Assembly (NCBI RefSeq): GCF_030247195.1
Contig: NC_080672.1
Coordinates: 14,570,001-14,634,000 of the forward strand
Direction of reading: 5' to 3'
DNA from: Topomyia yanbarensis
Lineage: Eukaryota > Arthropoda > Insecta > Diptera > Culicidae
DNA: 64,000 nt
Each line of letters starts with the position of its first letter. The first letter of the stretch is position 1. The notes under the pieces were generated by a model. It searched no databases. It saw nothing but the letters and a program-made list of their open reading frames with translations, and was not told where the DNA came from. This document shows positions 34,295-45,104 of this stretch, piece by piece. The position numbers and the translations under genes are program-made.

Positions 34295-35406
34295 GGGGAA
34301 CTGGGGGTAAGACGGACATGTTAAGGATATACTCAAAAAAAACATAGTAAAAGCGTGTTTTTGTCAACATGTAATACTCTATGTTGTAGCTCCATATGTT
34401 GGCTTTCGAGTACCCAGAGGGATTATGTTGCAAAAATCAACAAGTATCTTTTTTGAAAGAAATAGAAAACAAAGAAATATCTGCACTTTTTCCAGACTGC
34501 GGGTGAAACGGACATATGGTGGGGGTAAGACGGACATGTCGCCGAAAGGATGATCACAATACAAAACATTAAAATATACTGTTTCTAACGGATGTTTTGG
34601 ATAGTTTGTGGTTCTTCTTAATATTAATATGTTAAATTTGAGGTGAAAAATAACGTTTTGGTATTCGATTTAAAGTTGAAGCAAATGATGTATTTTCTAA
34701 TATCGTTTTTTCCGTTGTCATAAAGAGGGCCATACAATTAGTTCCAATGATCAATCACAATCATAAACTGGAAAATTACATATTAAATACGCAATTGGTA
34801 ACATCAGTTCCTCGAGTACACACAGCCAGAATATGGGACCTGCACAAAGTCGTCTACCTACGTCCAGGTCCTGGGAATTCCGTATTCAGCCTCGGTCACA
34901 TTAACGTACATCTTGCGGTCATGTAGTAAGACTTCAGCTAACAGGATGGTTCTCCACGCTTGGCTGCTAGAATTTCGTTTCCCCACGCGAGACATTCATA
35001 TAAGGATGAATCAATAGAATCAATCAAGACTGGCCGTCTTGCCCCACCAGTACACATATTTTTTGAACGCTTGCACTTATTTACTCGTATATAAACATAC
35101 CTGTTATTTTCCACGAAGATGTCATTTAAGAGTTACATTATCGAAATTTAAGAAAAAATCCGCGAAAAAATTGATTTATTCCTCGATAAACCTTAAAATC
35201 AGAGACGTAAAAATTACATCCGCTCGAAGATGCACTACTGATTATCAATGTTTGCTTAAATTTTTCGCGTTTAACAATATTCAAGGCCTACTGAGTGCTT
35301 CATAATTCAAGGATATCCATAAAAAGAGGGTACACATATAAAGCAATTGAACTTTATAAGTTATATGCCTAAAATAACCATGTGTCCGTCTTACCCACAG
35401 TTCCCC
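34295..35406. mobile_element. TIR DNA element with nested inverted repeats (1112 bp)
   Basis: The left end ggggaactgggggtaagacg continues ggaca; the right end is its near-perfect inverted copy. TA flanks each side (34293-34294, 35407-35408). A second, inner inverted pair repeats the same words: ggtgggggtaagacggac at 34517-34535 and its complement tggccgtcttgccccacc at 35031-35048. No transposase is visible. A TA duplication would fit a Tc1/mariner-type MITE. Short frames inside are not supported as genes. Confidence 0.7.
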
Positions 35407-37763
35407 TATATGCTCTCAACAACTAAATAAATTATGTGGAAGGATCGCTCAATAAGCAAGGTCACATCAGTTCCAAGAATTTTTTTTTGCAAAATTTTTT
35501 GTAAGTACTTGTATATTAGAACTGAAAGTAACCGAAATCCGAATCAGAACGGTACCTTTTCATACCATAAACTGCAAAGGCAGGAGCGCAGAAAATGCAA
35601 GACAATAGTCGACAATGAGGTACTTTTTCCAGGGATCTTGATTAGGAAAAGAGAGAGAGAGAGAGAGAAAGAAGTAAAATGAAATGGGAGCTTTCTCGAG
35701 GTTTGTTTTACGTGTTGTGCCTCCCAGACTGCGTGGGGCTGATGATGATGATGATGGTGGTGATGGGCATGATAGTCGAAAAGAGGAGGAAAACGTGATA
35801 GTAGAATTGTGGCTTTGTGCTGATTGTTGATAGCTGGAAAAAACCAACCCGTACGGATGGGGTCCAGTAGGATCTGATTCTTGGAATAGTCAAAGAACAG
35901 TTTAGAAATATAACTCAAAACATGTTTACTATTTGGCTAAACACCACTCGACCAGGTGAGCCTCAATTTAAATTTTGTCTAACCATTATCCACCATCGTT
36001 TTTGATTTTAAGTCTTGGCGGGTGGTTCCTAACGGTGCTGCTAATAAGCAGCTCGAAATAGATCGCTACTCTCTGATAAGCACGCTCCAATCCACACTAA
36101 ATGGAAGAAAGTTAGATCGTACGGTGTGAGACGGGGGCGTCCGATATGAATATTAATGATGGCATTTTTGAATTTATAAACAGATCTCCTCGACACATCG
36201 CCCAGGAGTGATAAAATCAATTACGAACCGGCTGATGTCGCCTGTCCTTCTCCTCTAAGCGAATGGCAAGTAAGCAAGCGCAGGTTGGTTCGCCGCTGCG
36301 GTTTTAATGAATAGGAAGCGATGTCGCAGCATGTGTTGTAACCAGAAGTCCCTTACATAACGACCGACTGGAGATTGTCTTTGATGTTGGGTTCTCACGA
36401 AAATGCTAAATGCTTTTGCCACCAACGAAGTAAATAACATGTCACAAAACGTGCTCATTAAGGCGTTAAGCTTTCATTCACCTTGGTTTCATCGGGGATT
36501 CTCGCCGTTCCGACCAAAACGGGGCATTAATTATGTGGCTTACCTGCAAATGAAGAAAGAGAGTGAAAATACAATCATTAGTATCCTTGCAATTTTATAG
36601 GTGTGGTAGAGGATTCTCCATCCTAAACCATCGGAAAACGCTGAGGATGAGTAGCATCCTTTGCATATCTTCGTGGTTAATTGTATATTCAAAGAATAGT
36701 GGAAAACGACTTTCCCTTCTCCCCCAACATCCGGGAATTTTATCCTTAATTAAGTCGCATTACGCTCGACAGAGTTATTCAATTAAAACCACTGGCTGTG
36801 GCGAGATGCCTCTTATCGCTCGTATCCCGGGCTCGAATGTCGCATCGAAGCAGGCGAAACACCACGGCCACCCACGTTGATAGGGACAACTATTTTCCGA
36901 AACATGACAAAACTCTTCGTCTTGAGGTAAAACTTTTTCTCCGGCTCGCCGGCGCGCACGGTGGAAGGTAGCAGCAGTGTAGTGCAGTGCAATGAAAAGA
37001 AAGTTTCCCGCCCCAGCTGGCCAAGTTTCTGCTGGCATCGTGTGGAGCTGCTCCAGATCAGGCCAGTAAACAACAGCAGCTCGTCAGTTCCCACGGCGAC
37101 GGCAACGACGACGACGATGCGACGGAATCCTTGTTAGTGAGCTTCTTACGATCGCAGGGGGTTTCTGAGCTCGAGAGAAGCACCAGAAGCGCCGAAAAAA
37201 AAGAGACAGAATTAGAACAAACGTGTGAATATTTTATTAGCGAGTAGTGGCTTCGTGGAATGTTTGGTTGTTTGCGAAAAGTGGCTAGGATCGTAGTTGG
37301 CTTTGATATTTGCAATCTCTTTGGATGGGCGAAGTGAACAGTCAATGCAAACAAGGCTACGAGCGCCAGAAGCGAAAATAGAGGGTGCTAAAAGCCGTTT
37401 CTTCGCTCTGTGGGTTCTGCGAAGCTGCATAGTGCTTTCCTGTGTGTTGTTTTCTCACTTCTTAGCGTCTTTAATTTCTCGCTCTCTGTCTGTTAGCCAC
37501 CTTCGAATACAAGTTTTTCTCGCACGTTCGGACAACGAACCATTACACCAATCTTTTCTAAACCGTGTTTTTCAGAATGAACAAATTTTTAAGCAAGTGT
37601 GGAAAAATGAATAGTAATAACACCCGTTTCACTGGATTGCATTTCACTATTTAGAGAATCTTTATTTTTTATGTTAAAGCTCAAAATATATATGATTAAC
37701 AATCAGAGAACCATGTTTTCCTTGCACTTCATCTTTACTCCTAGCACACTTACGAAAAAGTTT
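35407..37763. other. Mostly single-copy-looking DNA; microsatellites; GC-rich block at 36.8-37.2 kb
   Basis: Holds a (GA)n tract at 35651-35668 and a GAT repeat at 35741-35766. From about 36780 to 37220 GC rises, CAG/CGA triplets are common and many overlapping frames of 60-105 codons open on both strands, none with a recognisable motif. This looks like the untranslated leader or promoter zone of an unseen gene; that is inference. Confidence 0.35.
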
Positions 37764-38213
37764 CCTGAATTTGATTCTGTCTACCTTTGGAGCGTTATTG
37801 TTGAATTACAAGAGCTCAAGAAAGAACTCCACCATTTCGCTGGTCCCGTCTCGGTTACGCATTTGTCGAGCCGTACCACAGAGAGTGTTAACCGCTGTTT
37901 CTCTCGTTAACCCGTCTACGAACCGACGCCAATAATTGCATTTTTGGGTTTTCAACAAACTCTTCATTTATTACTGGTGGTATGGTGGAAAAAAGAGGAC
38001 GATTGAGTTTTTTGCTGTCTCTGGAAGTGGTGGGTACTCCTTGTTGGATCTTGAATTTCCAAGTCCAGGAGCAACATGCTTTAGTTTTAAAGCAGCACTT
38101 CCATTGGATTCCTTAGTTGTGATTGTAGCACGCTCAGAGGAGGACGCCTTGCGACTTTTACGAGGCAGTCTAGGAGAGGAAAGATTTCTCCGTTTTCAGG
38201 ATATCTTCGAATG
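37764..38213 (-). pseudogene. Internally deleted retrotransposon: ORF1 tail joined to start of the RT region
   Basis: On the minus strand, 38213-37985 translates with KSRKASSSERATITTKESNG and NKEYPPLPETAKN, a proline-rich ORF1 segment as seen in mosquito non-LTR elements. 37945-37764 matches the pre-RT segment of the large element at 42765-43080 (shared ttgattctgtctaactctgg-like and cgacgaaccggcgccaataa-like sequence). ORF1 followed directly by the pre-RT region means that the endonuclease has been deleted. Stops are present. Confidence 0.6.
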
Positions 38214-38269
38214 AACAAACAATGGATCATTAGATTCATGCTCAGCACACGCCCAAAGTACATAGGAAT

Positions 38270-39445
38270 TTTCGGAAATGATTAGAGTTCTTATCCCAAA
38301 ATACTGAGCCCAGAGTCCTCAGCACATAATCCAGACCCTAAAGCCCAAAGTCCAGACCTCCTAACCCAAAATAGTGAGACCAGAGTTTAGAGTCCATATT
38401 CCAAAGCTCAGATTCCAGAATCCAGAGTTTAGATTCCATAGCCCAGCGACCAGAACCCAGAGTCCCGAGGAGAGAGCCCAGAGTCTGGAGTCCAGAAACC
38501 AGAGTCCCGAGTGCAGGGTGCATAGTCCAGAGTTTTGAGTCCAGAGTCGACAGTTCAGAATCCAAAGTCCAGCATCAAGACCAAGAGCCCATAGGTTAGA
38601 GACAGTCCAGAGTCCATAGCACAGAATCTCGAGGCGAGCGCTCAGATTCCAGCGTCAAGAATGCAGAATCCAGAGTTCAGAGTGCAGAGAACAGAGTCGA
38701 GAATCCTGGGTCCAGAGTCCAGAGCCCAGATTCCTCAACCCAAATTACTGTGGCCAGAATCCAGCGCTCTGAGGTCAGATTTCAGAGCCCGAAGTACTTA
38801 ACCTAAAATACTGAGGCAAGAGTTCAGACTCCAGAGCACAGAGTCCAGAATCCAGAGACCAGTGTACTCAACCTACAATGCTGCGCCCAATGTCCCGAGT
38901 TCAGAGCCCAGAGTCCAGATCACAGAGCCCAGAAACAAGAATCCAGAACCCAGAATCCCGAGGTGAGATCCCACAGTCCGAAATCCAGAGACCCGAGTGC
39001 AGAGCCTAAAGTTCAGAGTCCAGAGTCTAGAATTCAGATGCCAGAGTGAAGGATCAAGGCCCCAGATACTAGAGCCCATTGTTCAGAGTACAGAATGCAT
39101 AGGACAGAAATTAGAGTCCAGCGCCAAGAGTCTATCACCCAGCGATGAGAGTGAAGAGTCCAGCATCTGTAGTTCAGTGTCCATAATCCAGAGACCAGAA
39201 ACTAGAATCCAGAGTCCCGGGGGGAGAGTCAAATGTCCAGAATCCAGAGTCCCGAGTGCAGATTCCAATGTTCAGAATCCAGACTTCAGAGTCAAGAGTC
39301 TAGAGTTCGGATTCCAGAATCAAGACCCCAGAGACCATAGTTCAGAGCACACAGTCCATAGCGCAGAGTATCAATGCCATAACCCGGTGTCCAGAATCCA
39401 GTACGAAGTGTGCAGAGTCCAGAGTTCACAGTGTAGAATATATAC
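38270..39445. repeat. 1.2-kb degenerate heptamer satellite (CCAGAGT-type)
   Basis: The whole block is made of variants of the 7-mer ccagagt/cagagtc. A higher-order marker, aacccaaaatactgag and variants, recurs at about 38290, 38358, 38735, 38797 and 38867, that is at 62-70 bp spacing within clusters. Open frames on both strands (for example 38997-39473 plus, 38338-38565 minus) translate into low-complexity repeats and are not genes. Confidence 0.9.
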
Positions 39446-40415
39446 TAACTGGGTATTTTCGGAATGGTCTTGACGAGTAGGTGCCATGAGTTTGTGTCAG
39501 ACGCCATGTTGAAATCCAAGATGACGACTTCTGGAGGTAAATTATTCCGATTACACTTTGGATTGTTCATCTTTCCACAGCACTTGATACTGTTTAACTT
39601 TGATTTATACAATTGATACCTAATTTTTTTAAATTCATTTCGTTTATTTGATAGGCACAAATGCGTTAGCTTGGCGGTGCCAAATTCTTTTGTTTTTACA
39701 TTTTGGATATTTTAAAACTAGGAGATTACAATGTTGAAATATTTTTTTTAAAAGAGAAAAATTTTACAGCTATCTCAAGACTAGAAATAAGATTCTATAT
39801 ACAAGAGAGGGGGCAAAAGATTTTTTTTATAAAAATTTTTAAAGCAAGGAATTCAATAGTGATAGTTTTTTAGGAAATATTTACAGTTATCTTAAAACTA
39901 ACAATATAGCTTGGTACACAAAAGGGGGAACAAATATTTATGAGAAAATTCACAGGTGTTTTAAAACTAGGGATACAATTCTATTTACAAGATGGGGGAC
40001 AATAGTTTTAACAAAGAGGTAAAATTACAACTATCTTAAAACTAGGAATACAGAATACAAATTTGAACTTTTTTAGCGGAGACTTATGCTTGGTCAAGAT
40101 ATTCAGGGGGCGGGCTGTAGAAGCAGTTGTATCAAGGACAGGGGAGAGAAAGCGTAGATGGTGACCGAGAGAGAAGAGCAAAACTTGCAACTTTTGGGCA
40201 AACGGGAGATCAGCGAAACCAATTAGCGCCTCAGTCTAGTAGGTCGGATTGGCGGATGGTATTCTTTGGATCCGTGGGGAATCCTTCAAAAGTCATCGGA
40301 CCTCGAGTCGCTCTCGCTTCAGTTTCCGTAGTGGTAAGTGCGACGGCGGTTACATAGTTGCAGTCTGGAGCTGATCGGTCCCACATGGCAGGAGAAAACT
40401 TCAAAAAGAGAGGGG

Positions 40416-42140
40416 CTAATTTGGGATATTTATCGTTTTTATGAAAGTATAAATAAGAGACATATAGGGGAAATCACGATTTGTCAGCATATCTCGAACT
40501 GGGACATTGGGTGGTCTACCTCGGGCCCGAAGGGAATTCTTTAACTGAGACCTGGCGTCCAAATACCCGGCGCATACCCAGACAACGTGCTCGATGTCGT
40601 GATAGCCCTCGTCACAAGCGCACAGACTACTCTCCGCAAGCCTTACACGCCGCAAATGCGCATCCAAGGTGTAGTGGTTGGACATAAGTCGGGACATTAC
40701 ATGAATAAAATCCCGACCCACATCCATACCCCTGAACCAAGGCTTCGTGGATACCTTTGGGATAATGGAATGTAGCCATCGTCCAAGTTCACCATTGCTC
40801 CACGAGGTTTGCCAACTGTTGAGTGTCGTCTGACGACAAATACTAAAAAATTCGTTTAAGCAGATTGGTCTTTCGTATATGTCACCATTTAATGCGCCCA
40901 CCTTTGCTAATGAGTCGGCCTTTTCATTGCCCGGGATAGAACAATGAGAGGGGACCCAAACAAAGGTAATTTGATAAGATTTTTCAGATAACGTACACAA
41001 GGACTCCTGTATCTTCCCCAGGAAATATGGGAATTGCTTTTTGGGCTTCATCGCACGAAGAGCCTCGATAGAGCTGAGGCTGTCCGAAACGATGAAGTAG
41101 TGATCTGTGGGCAGAGTGTCGATGATCCCAAGGGTGTACTGAATTGCAGCTAACTCTGCGACGTAAACTGAAGCGGGATCATTGAGCTTGAATGAAGCGG
41201 TGATAGTATTGTTGAAGATACCGAAGCCAGTGGACCCATCGAGATTTGATCCGTCAGTGTAAAACATTTTGTCGGAGTCGACTTCTCGGAATTTATTATA
41301 AAATATATTGGGGATCACCTGCGGGCGTATATGGTCCGGGATTCCACGAATCTCTTCCTTCATGGATGTGTCGAAGAATACAGTAGGATCAGAAGTATCT
41401 AGGAAACGGACACGGTTGGAATTGTACGAAGAAGGATTGATGCTCTGTGCCATGTAGTCGAAGTACAAGGCCATAAATCGGGTTTTAGAATTAAGCTCGA
41501 CGAGCCCCTCGAAGTTTTCAATCACCAACGGGTTCAGAATGTCGCATCGGATGAGCAATCGATATGAGAGTTCCCAAAATCGATTTTTTAGCGGAAGAAC
41601 GCCCGCCAGCACTTCGAGACTCATCGTATGGGTCGAGTGCATGCAACCCAAGGCAATGCGCAAGCAACGATACTGGATTCTCTCCAGTTTGATGAAGTGT
41701 ATGTTCGCAGTGGAGCGGAAACAGAAACACCCGTACTCCATCACCGACAATATCGTTGTTTGGTACAACCTGATCAGGTCTCCTGGGTGAGCACCCCACC
41801 ATGTTCCAGTTATTGTTCGGAGAAAATTGATCCTTTGTTGGCATTTCTGTTTCAGATACCTAATGTGGCATCCCCAGGTACCTTTAGAGTCGAACCAGAC
41901 CCCGAGATATTTAAATGTGAAAACCTGATTGATCGTTGCACCCATTAATAGAAGCTGGAGTTGCGCCGGCTCACGCTTCCTAGAAAAAACAACCAACTCA
42001 GTTTTCTCCGTGGAGAACTCAATACCCAGCTGAAGAGCCCAAGCAGACAAATTGTCCAAAGTATTTTGTAATGGTCCTTGCAAGTCGGCAGCTTTGGGCC
42101 CTGTAACAGAGACCACCCCGTCGTCTGCAAGTTGCCGTAG
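40416..42140 (-). pseudogene. Longest open frame: RT C-terminus, RNase H and zinc knuckle of the retrotransposon
   Basis: About 570 codons are open with no ATG at the start; the frame enters at LADDGV, the RT catalytic box in which the usual Tyr is Leu. Counting from the first GTG (42116): RT end and thumb about 1-110 (FSTEKTELVVF, KYLGVWFD), connection to about 280, RNase H about 285-410. The four acidic residues are all present: D288 (YTDGS), E321 (VAELAAI), D345 (VSDSLSS) and D401 (GNEKAD), with H391 before the last. A C-terminal knuckle follows with C499, C501, H510 and C515 (CACDEGYHDIEHVVWVC). RNase H removes RNA from the RNA-DNA hybrid during target-primed reverse transcription. The upstream RT is frameshifted just before LADD, so this frame is a relic despite its length. 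Confidence 0.85.
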
Positions 42141-42381
42141 TTAACAAGACAATCGCCAATGTTATCACGAAAATATTGTAGAGCAGGGGACTTAAACATG
42201 AGCTTCTCTGACAGAATGTTGAAACTGAGTGAAAATCCCTCTTAATATCCAAGAAGCCTGATGTCATCTGCTCTTTGATAGCATAGGCCATTTGGACTTC
42301 TGTAGAAAGCAACGCAAGGCAAACGTTCGTCGCTTTATCTTTGCGGAAGCCAAATTGTGTATCTGACAGTAAGCCATTTGC

Positions 42382-42516
42382 CTTGTACGAAGCTCACCTT
42401 GGTTCAATTCCCAACCCCGCACATAGGGTTAAAGATTTTTTTAAAGCGATTTCTCTAACCCGCCAAGGAGGCGAATGACCCTAAAGTTAAAGCCTCTATA
42501 ATTAAAACAAAAAAAG
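42382..42516 (+). mobile_element. 5'-truncated tRNA-derived SINE with 13-bp target duplication
   Basis: The sequence matches the full SINE at 61675-61852 from cttgtac onward, including the remnant of the B box (ggttcaattcc), ccccgcacatagggtta and an A-rich tail. The duplication gtaagccatttgc at 42369-42381 and 42517-42529 is exact. It has inserted in the RT domain of the minus-strand retrotransposon, and therefore after it. Confidence 0.9.
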
Positions 42517-43260
42517 GTAAGCCATTTGCTTCGACTCAATTGTCGAGGCGAAGCAAGATCATTTTCTCGAACAACTTCCGAGTACAGGACAGCATTTCAA
42601 TCGGTCGATACGAGTTGTGGTCGGAGGCTGGTTTTCCTGGTTTTTGGATGGCGATGACCTTCACTTGCCTCCAGTCATGAGGAACAATGTTACCCTCAAG
42701 AAACTTGGTAAATAAGTTACAACAAGCGCCTTTTTGTAGTGTCAGGCAGATTCTTCAGCAAGTTGAATTTGATTCTGTCTAACTCTGGGGCGTTATTGTT
42801 GCATGCTAAGAGAGCAAGTGAGAGCTCCACCATCGAAAACGGTGTTCCGGTCTCGTTATCGTGTGGAGACGCGGCGCGGTACGTTTGCTCTACCAGAACG
42901 GAGTCCGGATAGATCTTCTTGGCGAAAGCGAATATCCACCGGTTTGAATATTCCGTGTTCTCGTTGGTACTGTTTCGGTTAAGCAAACGTCGAGCCGTAC
43001 TCCAAAGATTGCTCATCGCTGTTTTTCTCGTTACCCCGTCGACGAACCGGCGCCAATAATTGAGTTTCATTAGACTTTTCATTCGCCTTTCTAACGACTC
43101 GTACTGTTGATAACTAGCTAGTAACCCGTCGTCCCGGAAGGCCTTATATGCAGTGGACTTCTCTGCGTACAACTTTGAGCACTCTTTGTCCCACCACGGA
43201 AATAATGAATAATTTGAAATATTCCCCGCCCAAATCAGTTTTTATCCGAAATTTAAATTT

Positions 43261-43939
43261 TTTCTGAGATCTCATTAAACGTGACATTTGATAGCTGAGA
43301 CCCGGAAAATATTTCACCGAAAACCAGCAAACAAATCTCACTATATTGAGATATTAGTGTCTAAATTTGCTGACTACACGGCTTTTGGAAAATTATCGAG
43401 CCAAATTGAATGTGCACATTTCAAGTACCGGCTCCATATGTATTCTACATCTCTCCGGTTATGTGGCAGACATTACCAACCCATTTTTTTTCTCTATCAT
43501 AATATTTTAGGCACCGCTAGCCCTAAAATATGCATGTCACCATAAATTGTAGGGTTCTTGAATGGTACGTTGTCAAAATGTATATGGAAAAACCATATTA
43601 TGGTATGGTTACCGTTCTGAACAACCCGTTATTTGCATGCTTGAGTCTGGAAAAAAATAAGGGTTATGTTCGATGTTATACCAGGCAATATGTTGAACGA
43701 ACCGTATACTGAAAATGGTTTTTAAATGTTTAATAAAATGGTTACTCACGTGAAAATTCAGAAACCTTACAAATGCGTTCTTGAATAAATTCGTCCCGTT
43801 TTCAGATGCACCCAGAATGCATAAGATTAGATCATGTCGTCGGTTTTCGTTTAATTTCTGTTTGTAGTTGCTGATTTACTGGAAAGGTTGTCTCCGAAAT
43901 CAACCGGAACAAATCCCAATTATTTTATTTGGTCGATCT
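43261..43939. other. No gene recognised
   Basis: Flank of the truncated retrotransposon. Nothing recognisable on either strand. Confidence 0.5.
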
Positions 43940-43947
43940 GTGGTAGG

Positions 43948-45096
43948 TAGTGGCGGATCCAGGGGGAGGGTCCTGGGGGTCCGGACCCCCTCCGAAATTT
44001 TTTAACTTCTCAAGAAATTTTAAAAAAGTTTCTATTTTAAATTCGTTTTAAATTCCAAATCATTCGAAACCAGATTCGGCCACCAAAACTGATTTTAATT
44101 AAATGAGGGTATTACATATTACGTATTGTACAATAGAGTGGGACACGGTTATATGAAAAAAATAAAATTTTGCTCCGAGTAACTTTTTGGGTCCCATTTA
44201 GCTCCCAGAACAACTCTGCAAACTTTAAGCTCGATCGGTGAAACTGTATTTTTGCGCCCACTGTTTAAAGTTTACATGGAATTTCGTATGGGGAAATCGT
44301 CTTTTGCAAAATAATTCGTCCAAGAGTCGCCCGTTACCTCCTAAAAATAAATAGATGCCTGATTTTTTTTAGAAAATTTGTTAAGGAAACAAAGTCTAGA
44401 AGACTGCGAAACGATCTGATGTTTGTGGAAAAAGTTATTAGGAAAAAACCGATTGATGTTCTGAAGATCGATGAAAATTCCACCCTGCATAGCATCACTG
44501 CTGCTGACGATTAAATTATATGCAAAAAATTTAACTTTCTCTAAATTTGTACAAATGAAGCCTCAAGTTATCCCTCAAACCTCTTGTGAGGTGTCCAAAC
44601 AGTACAGATAATTGATTTAGACACATTTGGAGAAGACCAAAACAAAATTTCAAATAATTGGACAACCAACAGCAGTGGTGCTAGAAAAAATTAATATTTT
44701 ATCAATAGTCAGAGCATCAATCGGTTTCAGCTTAATAATTTTTTTTCTCAAGCGTCAGATCGTTTCGTGGTTTTCGAGACTTTTTTTCTTTGTTAAATTT
44801 CCTATAAAAGCCACATAACGGTTTATTTTTAGGAAGCAATGGGCGACTCCTGAAGAAATTGTTTTGTGAAAGTTCATTTTCCCATACAAAATCCCATGTA
44901 AACTTTAAACAGCGGGCGCAAAAATATAGTTTCAGGGATCGAGATAAGAATTTGCAGAGTTGTTCGTGGACCCAAATGGTACCTAAAAAGTTGTTCGGAG
45001 CTGGAATATAATTTTTGTCCCACCCTATTGTACAATGAACATTTGAAAATTAAAATTTCGGACCCCCTCCGAAATATTTTTCTGGATCCGCTCCTG
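43948..45096. mobile_element. hAT-type MITE (TAGTGGCGGATCCAG ends) carrying a nested element
   Basis: The left end TAGTGGCGGATCCAG pairs with the right end CTGGATCCGCTCCTG, a common hAT terminus type. The 8-bp duplication gtggtagg (43940-43947, 45097-45104) is exact. Subtracting the nested element at 44134-45027 and its 8-bp duplication leaves about 247 bp of MITE with no coding capacity. Inner words ggaccccctccgaaat occur near both ends in the same orientation. Confidence 0.85.
44134..45027. mobile_element. Nested TIR element, 894 bp, ~165-bp TIRs, 8-bp flank duplication
   Basis: The ends TAGAGTGGGACAC and TTGTCCCACCCTA open long imperfect inverted arms (about 44134-44300 and 44862-45027), sharing aacaactctgcaaa and tttttgcgccc and gtttaaagtttacatgg. 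The palindromic octamer ttgtacaa flanks both sides (44126-44133, 45028-45035), consistent with a hAT-type duplication. No transposase motif was found; the 63-codon frame at 44627-44818 is not convincing. Confidence 0.8.
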
Positions 45097-45104
45097 GTGG
45101 TAGG

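Larger units (their letters stand above)
39641..43260 (-). mobile_element. 5'-truncated RNase H-clade (I/Loner-like) non-LTR retrotransposon
   Basis: Reading down the minus strand: a pre-RT segment at 43200-42717 (FPWWDKECSKLYAEKS, then AYKAFRDDGLL), RT fingers at 42716-42530 (NIVPHDWRQVKVIAIQKPGK, SYRPIEMLSCTRKLFEKM), a SINE insertion (42382-42516), RT middle at 42312-42117 (CLSPLLYNIF), then a long open frame with RT end, RNase H and zinc knuckle (separate entry). A ~775-bp 3' UTR ends at 39641. The 3' UTR (39720-40070) contains about five imperfect tandem units built on tcttaaaactaggaatacaa. Two short copies of the 3' terminus lie at 30047-30122 and 51303-51374. Endonuclease and ORF1 are absent, so the copy is 5'-truncated and dead. 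Confidence 0.85.

Noticed and set aside
36563..37614. Overlapping frames of 60-105 codons on both strands as genes
   Set aside because: No motif, no conserved start context, and the frames contradict one another; kept only as a GC-rich block.
38997..39473. 158-codon frame rich in Gln, Ser and Pro
   Set aside because: It is the read-through of the heptamer satellite; frames on the other strand are equally open.
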